DNA from: Candidatus Borkfalkia avistercoris
GTDB lineage: Bacteria > Bacillota > Clostridia > Christensenellales > Borkfalkiaceae
DNA length: 45,260 bases
Assembly: GCA_019115995.1 (NCBI GenBank)
Contig: DXCL01000012.1
Location: forward strand, 1-45,260
Direction of reading: 5' to 3'
In this document: positions 32,173 through 40,748 of the stretch, piece by piece
How the letters are laid out: each line of letters starts with the position of its first letter
Position numbering within the stretch: the stretch's first letter is position 1
The notes under the pieces: model-generated
What the model was told of the DNA's origin: nothing
Databases searched by the model: none
The model's input: only the letters and a program-made list of their open reading frames with translations
Made by a program: the position numbers and the translations under genes

Positions 32173-34305
32173 ATGCGTTTTATGCTGAAAAAAGGCAAAA
32201 AATTGATTATAGCGGTTTTGGCGCTCGTCGTTGCGCTCGCTATGTTCGCCGCGTGCGGCAAAGATTATTCTTCCGACCCGCTCACACCTGCCGACACGAC
32301 TTCTGCGCAGGTCAATTCCAACGGCGGGTTTGTCGTGGAAACGGGCGATTATATTTATTTTATCAACGGCGTGGAAGATTACAGCGCGAACAACACCTAC
32401 GGCGAACCCGTAAAGGGCACGCTGATGCGCATTTCCAAGGCAGATCTCGCCGCGGGCGAGTATGCAAACGCGCAGATCGTCGTGCCGCAGCTTCTCGTTT
32501 CGCAGGATTTTACCTCCGGTTTTTATATTTACGGAGACCGGGTGTATTACGCGTCGCCTACCACCGCGCGCAACCCTGACGGCGACGTGGAAAATTCCTA
32601 TATCGACTTCAAGAGTTCCGCGCTCGACGGCTCCTCTACGATGAGCGGCTATTATGTGCGCATGAGCGACAACTCGACCGTTTACCGCTATGTGCAGAGC
32701 GAAGACGGCACCGTATATCTGCTCTATGTGGATTCTTCCAATACGGAGATCCATTCCTACAACACCGCCACGGGCGAGAACGTTACGCTCGTTGCGGGCT
32801 ATCAGAGCTATATCCTCAATTCCGACGATCCCACCGATCCTTACGTCTATTATACGATGTCGGTCGTCAAAAATTACGGATACAGCGAATCCGCCGCTTC
32901 CAGCGAGAGCTATCAGCAGGTATACCGCGCGAGCGCGTTCGATACCGAAAGCCCTTACGATTTGCAGCTCGGAGACAACTATACCGATAAGGAAACGGGC
33001 GAGGTGCTCGATTACGTCAACGTCGGCACGCTGATCTTCGACGGTATCGGCCAGAACAACCAGCCCACCCCGTTCAATCACGATCTGACGGAGGGCGTTA
33101 CCCCGTATTACCGCTATAACGGCGTCACTTATACGCTCGTGAAGTATACGAACGGCGGGCTCTATTATACGAATACGGAAAGTTCCGACAGAAATATCCT
33201 TTACCGCCTCCCCACGGCGCAGTTGGACGCGGCGCTTGCGGCGGATACGTGGAATTCCGTAACGGGCAACGCGAACAACGCGGAGGATTCCGCAACCGAC
33301 ATCAACGGACGCATCGCCATCGGAACGAGCGAGGCGAGCGCTTCCGCCATCTTCTTTGAAAGCGAAGGCGTACAGTATTATATTTATGCGAGCGGCACGG
33401 AGATCGTGCGCGTGCGCGCGGACGAATCCGCCGCGGGCTATAAGGGCGATGAGGTTCGTATCGCGAGGAACCTTTCCTCCTCTTCTTCCGACGACAGCTC
33501 GGACAGCAGTTCCGACAGCTCTTCGACAAGCGCGACGCTCCTGTTTATCGACAACGGGTATCTCTACTTCACGCAGGGCGACAGCGGCATTTACCGCGTC
33601 AACTGCCTCGGTACGCGTGCTCAGTACGAGCCGCTCGGCCGCGGCGACGAATATACCGTCACGCGCTATCTCGACGTCACGTATTCTTCGAGTTGGTATA
33701 CCCCGGAGGTCGTGAACGGGTATCTCTTTTTCGCGAACGCGGGCAGCTATGCCGAAACGTACGTGTTCACGATGGCAAACCCCGCCACCAACGAGGAACT
33801 CAAAGCGATCAACGAAAAGTACGAAGACGTGCAGAACGTGCTTTCCGACATTTCCGAAACATATTCGAACGCGGGCAATGCGGCAAACTACTATTATTAT
33901 ACGCAGGACGCCGACATTTTGAACAACGAGGATTACGCCGAGAATTTCACTGCGGAAGACGAGGCGGTCTTTGAAGCGTTTGTGAACTGTACGGCGTACA
34001 ATAACGCTTTTGACGCGAGCGTGTTGAAAGACGATACGGGCGCATGGAACAATCGCGACTATTTTATCAACGCACTCGGCTTTATGGCGGAGGAAGACGC
34101 GGACAGCATAGCCGACAGCCTGCTTACCGATTTTATCGATACTGCGGACGATACTTCTTCCGACGATACTTCTTCCGACGATACATCAGACGGCGGTTGG
34201 ACGTGGCAGTGGGCGGCTTTGTTTGTGCCCATCGGCGTCGTAGTGATCGCGGGCGTGGTCGTTACGATCATACTGGTCAAAAAGAAAAAATCGCGCAGGG
34301 CGTAA
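32173..34305 (+). CDS. Large lipoprotein with additional C-terminal transmembrane helix
   Basis: A 710-residue exported protein. The signal peptide ends in the lipobox MFAAC, making Cys28 the lipidated residue. The body has many Tyr-rich short strands, such as YIYFINGVEDYSANN, GFYIYGDRVYYAS and GGLYYTNTESSDRNILYRL, like DUF5050-type propellers that report on lipid-anchored surface proteins. A Ser/Asp linker (435-453) interrupts it. The C-terminus has a DTSSDDTSS repeat (659-672), a hydrophobic helix (about 678-702) and the basic tail KKKKSRR. A lipid anchor at one end and a membrane helix at the other would tether both ends. No enzyme motif is visible. Confidence 0.8.
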   Translation: MRFMLKKGKKLIIAVLALVVALAMFAACGKDYSSDPLTPADTTSAQVNSNGGFVVETGDYIYFINGVEDYSANNTYGEPVKGTLMRISKADLAAGEYANAQIVVPQLLVSQDFTSGFYIYGDRVYYASPTTARNPDGDVENSYIDFKSSALDGSSTMSGYYVRMSDNSTVYRYVQSEDGTVYLLYVDSSNTEIHSYNTATGENVTLVAGYQSYILNSDDPTDPYVYYTMSVVKNYGYSESAASSESYQQVYRASAFDTESPYDLQLGDNYTDKETGEVLDYVNVGTLIFDGIGQNNQPTPFNHDLTEGVTPYYRYNGVTYTLVKYTNGGLYYTNTESSDRNILYRLPTAQLDAALAADTWNSVTGNANNAEDSATDINGRIAIGTSEASASAIFFESEGVQYYIYASGTEIVRVRADESAAGYKGDEVRIARNLSSSSSDDSSDSSSDSSSTSATLLFIDNGYLYFTQGDSGIYRVNCLGTRAQYEPLGRGDEYTVTRYLDVTYSSSWYTPEVVNGYLFFANAGSYAETYVFTMANPATNEELKAINEKYEDVQNVLSDISETYSNAGNAANYYYYTQDADILNNEDYAENFTAEDEAVFEAFVNCTAYNNAFDASVLKDDTGAWNNRDYFINALGFMAEEDADSIADSLLTDFIDTADDTSSDDTSSDDTSDGGWTWQWAALFVPIGVVVIAGVVVTIILVKKKKSRRA

Positions 34306-34320
34306 CCAAACCCGAGCAAA

Positions 34321-34348
34321 AAAAGAGCGGAGTTTTTCCGCTCTTTTT
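34321..34348 (+). terminator. Terminator after the 710-residue lipoprotein
   Basis: AAAAGAGCGGA (34321-34331) pairs with TCCGCTCTTTT (34337-34347), followed by further T. It lies 15 bases after the stop at 34305. Confidence 0.9.
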
Positions 34349-34430
34349 ATTTTATCGCAAAACATGGATACATTTTTGTAAAAATGAAGTAAAAAAATAC
34401 AAAAATTCAAAAAAACATATAAAAAAACCC

Positions 34431-34459
34431 TTTACAAACGTGTAAAAACTATGTATAAT
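34431..34459 (+). promoter_or_regulatory. Promoter for the zinc-ribbon gene
   Basis: TTTACA (34431-34436) and TATAAT (34454-34459) are 17 bases apart. The leader of about 100 bases contains AATAATATTATT, a short palindrome, and no evident reading frame. Confidence 0.8.
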
Positions 34460-34568
34460 CTATCGATGAAAAAAAGGCGGAAAGCGACGGTATTTTTGCG
34501 GGAAAATGCACATAGTATCTGCCGTAATAATATTATTGTATTGAGCCGAGATAGGGAGGGAATCCTTT

Positions 34569-35066
34569 ATGACAAAATATATCAAGTGTCCGCGGTGCGA
34601 TCTTAACTATATCGACCCCGAAAAGCAGGAATACTGCGACGTATGCCTTGCGGAAATGCAGGGCGCGAAGCTGAAATTTGCCGACCTCGACGAAGAGGAA
34701 GACATGGAAAAGACGGAGCTGTGCCCCGTCTGCGGCGTGAACTATATGCGCTTCGGCGAAAAGATGTGCGACGAGTGCAAAAAGAACAGCGAATACGAGG
34801 AGGACGCCGACATCGATCCGGACAAAGACGAGGAATGGCGCAATTATCTCGACGAGGATGCCGACGCGCTCGACGAAGACGAGCCGCCTATCGACATCGG
34901 GGAAGACTTTGACGGAGAGTTTGACGACGACTTCGACGAAGAGGAAGAATACGAAAGCGAGTCTTCCGCAGACGACGAGGACGACATTGCGATAGACGAT
35001 CTCGCGGATTATGACGACGAGGATGACGAAGACGACGACGAGAACGACGAGGACGACGATTTTTGA
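34569..35066 (+). CDS. Tandem zinc-ribbon protein with hyperacidic tail
   Basis: A 165-residue protein. Two zinc ribbons occupy the first 70 residues: Cys7-x2-Cys10 with Cys23-x2-Cys26, and Cys52-x2-Cys55 with Cys67-x2-Cys70. The rest (about 75-165) is almost entirely Asp and Glu, ending in DEDDDF, and must be disordered. The ribosome binding site is GGGAGG. Such acidic tails are used for binding basic proteins or mimicking nucleic acid; here this is inference. Similar small ribbons in Clostridia are uncharacterised. The gene has its own promoter and a shared terminator with veg. Confidence 0.8.
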   Translation: MTKYIKCPRCDLNYIDPEKQEYCDVCLAEMQGAKLKFADLDEEEDMEKTELCPVCGVNYMRFGEKMCDECKKNSEYEEDADIDPDKDEEWRNYLDEDADALDEDEPPIDIGEDFDGEFDDDFDEEEEYESESSADDEDDIAIDDLADYDDEDDEDDDENDEDDDF

Positions 35067-35110
35067 TCTCGCCTTCGCGTTAAAATGATTTTTACAGGCG
35101 AACAAAAAGA

Positions 35111-35139
35111 GGGGAGGCGCAAAAAACTGCCTCCCCTTT
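35111..35139. terminator. Bidirectional terminator between the zinc-ribbon gene and veg
   Basis: GGGGAGGC (35111-35118) pairs with GCCTCCCC (35129-35136). TTT follows on the plus strand and TCTTTTTG on the minus strand, so it can end both convergent transcripts. A second perfect 15-base hairpin lies at 35145-35159/35166-35180. Confidence 0.75.
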
Positions 35140-35227
35140 ACAATGCGAAGCCGCCCCGCTTTTGTGCGGGGCGGCTTCGCGCCTTTTGCCGATAAAAATT
35201 TAGTACAAGCGCGGAGCGCGCCGGCTC

Positions 35228-35479
35228 TTACGCTTTGTCTGCGAGGGCCTTTATTTTTACGCTGCCGCACAGGACTTCCGCATAGGCATAAGAGGTCTTG
35301 CCGCGGTAGTTTTTGTCGTACGGCTGTACGGTAAACAGCGCGGGATACACGCCCGAAAGCCTGCCCGTAAAGTTCACGATCTTGTTCCTGCCCAGATTCA
35401 CGCGCACGGCCACGTCTTTTTCGTAAAAGTTTTTTATCTCGTTTTTGATGTTTTGGATATTCTGCGTCGGCTTGATCAT
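35228..35479 (-). CDS. veg: Veg family protein
   Basis: Veg is a small, highly conserved protein of spore-forming Bacillota; in Bacillus subtilis it stimulates biofilm formation by acting against the repressor SinR. The 83-residue product has the family pattern IKNFYEKDVAVRVNLGRNKI, FTGRLSGVYPALFTV and SYAYAEVLCGSVKI. It is divergent from the SipL-like gene, and ispE lies beyond it; a veg-ispE neighbourhood is also known in Bacillus. The ribosome binding site is weak (GGGAAAAAT region), as far as I can see. Confidence 0.9.
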   Translation of the reverse strand: MIKPTQNIQNIKNEIKNFYEKDVAVRVNLGRNKIVNFTGRLSGVYPALFTVQPYDKNYRGKTSYAYAEVLCGSVKIKALADKA

Positions 35480-35605
35480 GTTTCTATTTTTCCCGTTTCA
35501 AAAAAAATTATACCTATCGCGCGAAGCGACAATTTCCGCAGGCATACCGCGCCCTTTTTCCGCATAGAATAGGAGAGAACTAAAAAGCAAGGAGCAAAAA
35601 AGGCA

Positions 35606-37117
35606 ATGTCTGTTTCGGGAAAATACGAAAAGATCGAGTATATCGCATCGGGTAAAAAAATCAACGCGCAGTCTATCGTGGAGTGCCGCCTGAACGACTG
35701 GGCGGATAACCGCGTGCTCGCCGTAAACGCGCGCGCCGTGTACGGCGGGGCGGAAGTCCTTTCCGGGGAGGTGCGTTACGGCGGAAGGCTGTATTTTACC
35801 GTGCTTGCCGCCACGCCCGAAGGCAGCGTGATCGGCGGGGAACGCGGCGCCGAATTTTCGCACCGCGCCGAATGCGAGAGCGCGGCGCCCGCGCAGACGG
35901 CGGAGGTCGCGCTCCGCGTGGAAAAGGTGGAGGTGCGCAAAGACGGCAGGGCGCTTGTCCTCTCCGCCATTCTCTCAGCGGAAATAGAGCTGTTTGCCCC
36001 CGCCGAGATCTCCTATCTTTCCGGAGGGGAAGGCGTTGTATGCGATTTCCGCCCCGTGCGGCTCACGCAGGTCTATGCCTGCCGCGGCGAAGCTGAGATC
36101 GAGGAGGAATTCGATACCGATTACGTGGGAGACGTGCTCGCCCACAGCGAAACGGTCTTTATAAACCGCGTCGTCGCGTCGGCGGGCGCCTTGGAAGTTT
36201 CGGGAGAGATCAACCTCGGCATTCTCGCAAAGAGGGAGGGGGAAAGCGATACCGTCTCTTACGAACGCCTCATTCCCTTCCGCGCCGAGATCCCGTGCGA
36301 CGACGCCGTAACGGGCTGCGGCTGCACCGCTTCCGGCTTTATCCGCTCGGTCAACGTGTCCGCCTCTTGCGACGAAGATAAAAACCGCTGCCGCATCGCG
36401 GCGGAATTCACGTTGGAGCTTCGCGGCAGGGTCTACCGCGGCGAAAACGTACATATGAGCGCAGACGCCTTTTGTCCCGGCTTTGAGAGCACGCTCGAAC
36501 GTGCGGAGATCGCTTCCCGCGAGCCCGTTGCGGCATTTACGGCGAGCGAACGCATTTCCGGAACGGCGGCGATCTCGGAGAGCGTAGATTTTGCCTGCGC
36601 CCTGCAAGCGGTCGCCTTCGGCGGGTGCCTCGCCGCGGCGAGCGCGGAAGACGGCTTTGTAACCTGCGAGGGCGTCGTGTCCGCATACGTGCTCATGAAA
36701 GACGGAGAGGGCAACCCCAAGAGCTGCGAGGTGAGCCTGCCCTTTTCTTTCCCCGTCAAGTGCGACCGCGCGCGGAAGGGGCAGTCTGCCGAGGTCGGCG
36801 CGATCGCCTGCGGCATCGCAGCCAGGCAGAAAAAGGAGGGCGAGCTGGAAGCGGAATGCGCATTGAAGCTGTATTTTACGCTCTTTGCGAGCGAAAGCTC
36901 GTCCGCAGTCACCCATATCGAGGCGGGGGAACCCGCGCCCGAATGCGACGCCGCCGTCAGCGTATACGTTCCCTGCGCGGGAGACGGGCTTTGGGAGATC
37001 GCGAAAAAGCTCGGCCGTTCGCCCGAAGAGGTGCGCCGCACCAACGCGGGGCTGGAATTTCCGCTTGACGGCAGCGAGCGCATCGTCGTATACCGTAAAA
37101 AAGAGATCGGATTTTGA
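35606..37117 (+). CDS. SipL-like spore coat protein (DUF3794/SPOCS repeats and LysM)
   Basis: A 503-residue protein made of three DUF3794/SPOCS domains (about 1-150, 155-295 and 300-440) and a C-terminal LysM domain (about 452-500: VYVPCAGDGLWEIAKKLGRS, then VRRTNAGLEFPLDGSERIVV). This is the architecture of SipL, which binds SpoIVA through LysM and anchors the spore coat in Clostridia. If the role holds, the organism makes spores or descends from one that did. ATG 35606 follows AAGGAG at a long spacing, with AAAGG closer. A CATAGAATA sequence at 35563-35571 resembles the -10 of mother-cell sigma factors, but I find no matching -35. Confidence 0.85.
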   Translation: MSVSGKYEKIEYIASGKKINAQSIVECRLNDWADNRVLAVNARAVYGGAEVLSGEVRYGGRLYFTVLAATPEGSVIGGERGAEFSHRAECESAAPAQTAEVALRVEKVEVRKDGRALVLSAILSAEIELFAPAEISYLSGGEGVVCDFRPVRLTQVYACRGEAEIEEEFDTDYVGDVLAHSETVFINRVVASAGALEVSGEINLGILAKREGESDTVSYERLIPFRAEIPCDDAVTGCGCTASGFIRSVNVSASCDEDKNRCRIAAEFTLELRGRVYRGENVHMSADAFCPGFESTLERAEIASREPVAAFTASERISGTAAISESVDFACALQAVAFGGCLAAASAEDGFVTCEGVVSAYVLMKDGEGNPKSCEVSLPFSFPVKCDRARKGQSAEVGAIACGIAARQKKEGELEAECALKLYFTLFASESSSAVTHIEAGEPAPECDAAVSVYVPCAGDGLWEIAKKLGRSPEEVRRTNAGLEFPLDGSERIVVYRKKEIGF

Positions 37118-37122
37118 TTTTC

Positions 37123-37153
37123 GTGCGCGGCGCCCGTACAGGGCGCCGCGCAC
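37123..37153 (+). terminator. Strong hairpin after the SipL-like gene
   Basis: A perfect 13-base GC-rich stem (37123-37135 with 37141-37153, loop GTACA) starts 5 bases after the stop. It lacks a T tract, so it may stabilise the mRNA 3' end rather than terminate efficiently. Confidence 0.5.
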
Positions 37154-37255
37154 GTGTGTATTTCGGAATAGAATGTTTTTCGTATGCCCTGCGCGCCGCA
37201 AAGCGGCGTGTTTTTTGTCTTGCGTGAGCTTTTGGCGAAAAATGTGCGCGCTGTG

Positions 37256-37284
37256 TTTACATTTTCTAAAATTCATGGTATAAT
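37256..37284 (+). promoter_or_regulatory. Promoter for the ispE operon
   Basis: TTTACA (37256-37261) and TATAAT (37279-37284) are 17 bases apart. Transcription would start near 37291, downstream of the ATG at 37283, which therefore cannot be the ispE start. The next five genes follow with short gaps and no other clear promoter or terminator. Confidence 0.8.
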
Positions 37285-37315
37285 GAAAAAAGATTTTACC
37301 GCCGAGAGGAGAGCC

Positions 37316-38251
37316 GTGTTCGCAAAAAAGGTAAAAAGCTATGCGAAGGTCAATCTTTCGCTGAATATCCTCGGGCAGAAAGACGGGTACCATCTGATCG
37401 ACAGCGTCGTCGCGAATATAGACGTATGGGATACCGTCTGCGCAAAGCCCCGTTCCGACCGGCTCATAAACGTGTATATGCACGGGCTCGGCAGCGAAAA
37501 TATCTCGCCCGAAAAGAACAACGCGGTCAAAGCGGGCGAGGCGTTCGTTTCCGCGTTCGGCACCAAGGGCGCGGATATAGAAATTTATAAGGATATCCCC
37601 ATGGGCGCGGGGCTGGGAGGCTCCTCCGCAGACGCGGCGGGCGTTCTCAACGTTCTTGCCAAGCTGTATAAGGTCAAAGACAGGGCGGCGTTGAAATCCC
37701 TCGCCGACGCGCTCGGTTCGGATACGGGCTACATGCTCTCGGGCGGATTCGCCCGCATTGCCGGGCGGGGAGAAAAGGTGCAGCCGCTCGACTGCAAAAG
37801 GCGGCTGTACATGCTCCTTTTCCTGCCGGGAGAAAGCGTTTCGTCGGGGGAATGCTACCGCGAGTACGACCGATGCCCCGATGCGCCGCGGACCGACAGC
37901 GCGGGGTTGGCGCAGGCGCTTTCCGCGGGGGATTTTTCGGGCATTGCGGAAAACGTTTACAATGCGCTCGGCGCGCCCGCAGCAAGGCTTTCCGACGGCG
38001 TAAAAGAGGCGCTTTCGGCGGCGGCTTCCTTTAACCCTTCCGCATACGCGGTAACGGGTTCGGGCAGCGGCGTTTTCGCGCTGTTCGAGGGGGAAGAGCT
38101 GTGTCGCTGGGCAAAGAGCCGTTATAAAGGAAAATTGCGCACGCGCGTCGTCAGAACGGTCATGCCGAAAGACGCGAAAGTGAGCCGCCTTGCGAGCCCG
38201 TTCGCCCTCACGGAGGAAGAGATCTCGCGGGCAAAGGGAGAAGACGAATAA
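37316..38251 (+). CDS. ispE: 4-diphosphocytidyl-2-C-methyl-D-erythritol kinase
   Basis: IspE is the ATP-dependent kinase of the MEP isoprenoid pathway, feeding undecaprenyl phosphate and quinones. The 311-residue GHMP kinase has SYAKVNLSLNILGQKDGYH with catalytic Lys11, the ATP loop PMGAGLGGSSADAAG at 95-109 and the catalytic Asp136 in GSDTGYMLSGG. I choose GTG 37316 because GAGAGGAGAG lies just upstream and the promoter -10 overlaps the in-frame ATG at 37283. The next gene begins 46 bases on, after a short GC-rich hairpin at 38256-38269. Confidence 0.93.
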   Translation: MFAKKVKSYAKVNLSLNILGQKDGYHLIDSVVANIDVWDTVCAKPRSDRLINVYMHGLGSENISPEKNNAVKAGEAFVSAFGTKGADIEIYKDIPMGAGLGGSSADAAGVLNVLAKLYKVKDRAALKSLADALGSDTGYMLSGGFARIAGRGEKVQPLDCKRRLYMLLFLPGESVSSGECYREYDRCPDAPRTDSAGLAQALSAGDFSGIAENVYNALGAPAARLSDGVKEALSAAASFNPSAYAVTGSGSGVFALFEGEELCRWAKSRYKGKLRTRVVRTVMPKDAKVSRLASPFALTEEEISRAKGEDE

Positions 38252-38297
38252 TTGCCGGCCGCACGGCCGCGCATGCAATATAAGGAGTAAACGGCAA

Positions 38298-39209
38298 ATG
38301 GAAGAGAGGAATCTCGAATTAGACGACGACGGAAAGATCAAACTGAAAAAGAACCGCGAAGATTTTTTGTCGGAAACGCCGTCCGACGAGGGCGACGACA
38401 TCGTTATCGAAGTGCCCGATTTTGAATCCTTCCGCGAAGAAGACGGCAGGGTGGGGCTTTCTGACGAGGAGCTCGCCGCCAAAGCGAGGGAGCGCGAGGA
38501 GCGCGCGGCGACGAAAAAGGAAACGGCGGAAAAACTGCTCGAAGAAGCGGACGCGCTGTTCGACGCGGGCGATTTCGTCGGCGCGGGAGAAAAGTATTTG
38601 GACAGCGCCGCCGAATACGCCGCAGACTGGCGGCCGTGGTTCGGCGTCGTAAAGGTGCAGACCAAAGATTTTACCGACTTTCACGACGTGTACGACTGCC
38701 AAAAGGCGTACGAGCGCGCTTTCCGCCGCATGAGCGAGCAAGACAGAGCGTCCCTTTCCGAAAAATATCTGCCTTCTATGGAGGGCATGATCGCGAAGAA
38801 TGCGGAGGAAGCGGACAGGCTGATGCGCGAAGACGAGGCGGAACGCGCCGCCGCGCGGGAAGGCCTGCGGGCGGAAAGCAAGTCGCGCACCGTCGGAATG
38901 ATCGTTTTCGTCGCGCTGTTTGCGGCGTTTGCGGTCGCGGGCGGCGTGCTTGCCGCGTTTATCAGCTCGGTAAAGGGCATGCAGATCCTGATCCCCGCCA
39001 TCGTCTGCATCGCGGCGGCGGTCGTACTGCTGTTCTTTGCGGCGTGGGCGGTCAAAAGATGTATTTCCGCGCGGCTCGCGCTGTCGGCGAATCTGCGCGC
39101 GGGTACGACGGCCGCAGGCAAAAAGGCGGCGGAGCTTACCGAGTACGGCGAGCTGATGCAGTCCATTGCAGACAATTTCAGGTACGGGCTGAACGAAAAC
39201 GGACAGTAA
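38298..39209 (+). CDS. Membrane protein with acidic, helical N-terminal region
   Basis: A 303-residue protein of unknown family. The first 60 residues are acidic and disordered in look. Residues about 60-195 are helical and charged, with a TPR-like stretch (about 76-145: EKLLEEADALFDAGDFVGAG, then a second helical pair with AYERAFRRM). Two membrane helices follow (about 198-222 and 228-252), then a short helical tail. AAGGAG precedes ATG 38298. It lies between ispE and the GtrA gene with small gaps, so it probably belongs to the same envelope operon. Its function cannot be read from the sequence. Confidence 0.75.
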   Translation: MEERNLELDDDGKIKLKKNREDFLSETPSDEGDDIVIEVPDFESFREEDGRVGLSDEELAAKAREREERAATKKETAEKLLEEADALFDAGDFVGAGEKYLDSAAEYAADWRPWFGVVKVQTKDFTDFHDVYDCQKAYERAFRRMSEQDRASLSEKYLPSMEGMIAKNAEEADRLMREDEAERAAAREGLRAESKSRTVGMIVFVALFAAFAVAGGVLAAFISSVKGMQILIPAIVCIAAAVVLLFFAAWAVKRCISARLALSANLRAGTTAAGKKAAELTEYGELMQSIADNFRYGLNENGQ

Positions 39210-39242
39210 AAACGGGTTCCGTGCGTTCGGAGGATAAAACGA

Positions 39243-39770
39243 ATGAGATTTTTAAAAAAATGGAACGAAAAGCACCCGCTTCTCATGGAGATCGTGCGCT
39301 TTTGCATCGTGGGCGGGCTCGCCACGGTGGTGGATATGGCGGTCATGGGCGTCGTGCTCTATCTGTTCGAGCCGGAGCTTTATCCGCATTTTTATAACGT
39401 GTGGATCGGCGGGGGAGAGCCCTCCACGCTCGCCACGGTCGTCGGAACGGGCGCGGGCTTTATACTCGGGTTGTTCGTGAACTACTTTTTGTCCGTTCTG
39501 TTCGTTTTCGAGGAAAAGGGAAAGAGCAAAAGCGTTTTCGGATTTACCGTTTTTGCGGTCTTGTCCGCGATCGGGTTGGGGATACACCTTTTGGGCATGT
39601 ATATCGGTTACGATCTTCTGCACATCAACGAATGGATCGTAAAGATCATTCTCACGGCGGTCGTGATGGTATACAACTACGTATCCAAAAAACTGCTTTT
39701 GTTCAAAAAGGCAAAAAAAGAGGGGAAAACGGAGAAGCTGCCCGAAAGCGGAAACGGGGAAGAAGTTTAA
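39243..39770 (+). CDS. GtrA family membrane protein (probable polyprenyl-linked sugar flippase)
   Basis: A 175-residue protein with four membrane helices. The N-terminal EIVRFCIVGGLATVVDMAVM and the C-terminal VYNYVSKKLLLFKK are GtrA/GtcA hallmarks. Members flip undecaprenyl-phosphate-linked sugars across the membrane, as GtcA and YngA do in wall and lipoteichoic-acid glycosylation. The start follows CGGAGG. The glycosyltransferase expected to make its substrate is encoded 29 bases downstream. Confidence 0.9.
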   Translation: MRFLKKWNEKHPLLMEIVRFCIVGGLATVVDMAVMGVVLYLFEPELYPHFYNVWIGGGEPSTLATVVGTGAGFILGLFVNYFLSVLFVFEEKGKSKSVFGFTVFAVLSAIGLGIHLLGMYIGYDLLHINEWIVKIILTAVVMVYNYVSKKLLLFKKAKKEGKTEKLPESGNGEEV

Positions 39771-39799
39771 GAAGGTATGTTACACAAAGAGGAGATTAT

Positions 39800-40744
39800 A
39801 TGAAAAAACTGAGCATCGTGGTTCCTTGCTATAATGAGGAAGAGTGCCTGCCGCTTTTTTATGAAAAGACGGGCGAGGTCGTGGCGCAAATGCCGATAGA
39901 AACGGAATTCGTTTTTGTGGACGACGGCAGCACGGACGGCACGCTGCGCATTTTGCGCGAGCTTTCCGCCAAAGACAAGCGTGTAAAATATGTTTCTTTT
40001 TCCCGCAATTTCGGCAAAGAAGCGGGCTTGTATGCCGGGCTGAAACATACGACGGGCGATTTTGTTTCCGTAATGGACGCAGACCTGCAAGACCCTCCCG
40101 ATCTGTTGCCGAAAATGTATGAAATATTGACCTCCGGAGAGGATTACGACTGCGTTGCGAGCCGCCGCACCACGCGCAAAAACGAGCCGAAGGTGCGCAG
40201 CGCCTTTGCAAGGCTGTTCTACAAGCTCATCAATAAGATGACGGATACGGAGATCATGGACGGCGCGCGCGATTTTCGCATGATGACCCGCCGCATGACG
40301 GACGCGATCCTGTCTTTGCCGGAGCGCGAACGTTTCAGCAAGGAACTGTTCAGCTGGGTAGGGTTTAAAACAAAGTGGCTGGATTACGAAAATATAGAAC
40401 GCGCGAAAGGGCAAACGAAGTGGAGCTTTAAAAAGCTGACGAAATATGCGGTCGGCGGGATCGAAAGCGCGACGCCCGCTCTTTTGAAGATCAATCTCGT
40501 GTTCTTTGCATTGTTCTTTTTGGCGTGCATCGGGTTTGTGATCGCGGATATCGTGCTCGCGGCTACGGGGCAATACGTTAATTTCCTGTTTATCCTGTTG
40601 CCGATCCTGTTCTTTTGTGTTTCCGCGTTGTTTTTCGGCATATTCGTGTTGGGCGAATACGTCAAAAAGATATTCTTGCAGGTGCGGGGCAGAGCGCTTT
40701 ATATAGAAAAGGAAACGGAGCAAACTCGGCCGAAGGGGGAGTAG
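39800..40744 (+). CDS. Family 2 glycosyltransferase (CsbB/GtrB/DPM-like)
   Basis: A 314-residue membrane-bound transferase that should load a sugar onto undecaprenyl phosphate on the inner face of the membrane. The GT-A domain has VVPCYNEEECLP at the N-terminus, the nucleotide-binding DDGS (41-44) and the metal-binding DADLQDPP (93-100); NFGKEAGLYAGL is also typical. Two membrane helices close the protein (about 236-262 and 270-297). The ATG follows AGAGGAG. It is flanked by the flippase gene and, four bases on, the YfhO gene, completing the three-component set. Confidence 0.93.
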   Translation: MKKLSIVVPCYNEEECLPLFYEKTGEVVAQMPIETEFVFVDDGSTDGTLRILRELSAKDKRVKYVSFSRNFGKEAGLYAGLKHTTGDFVSVMDADLQDPPDLLPKMYEILTSGEDYDCVASRRTTRKNEPKVRSAFARLFYKLINKMTDTEIMDGARDFRMMTRRMTDAILSLPERERFSKELFSWVGFKTKWLDYENIERAKGQTKWSFKKLTKYAVGGIESATPALLKINLVFFALFFLACIGFVIADIVLAATGQYVNFLFILLPILFFCVSALFFGIFVLGEYVKKIFLQVRGRALYIEKETEQTRPKGE

Positions 40745-40748
40745 GCAG

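Noticed and set aside
34460-34568. Leader of the zinc-ribbon gene considered as a riboswitch
   Set aside because: Only short AT-rich repeats are present. No conserved riboswitch core could be recognised.
35145-35180. Perfect 15-base hairpin considered as the main terminator of veg
   Set aside because: On the minus strand no T tract follows it, whereas the hairpin at 35111-35136 has T runs on both sides. It may only add stability.
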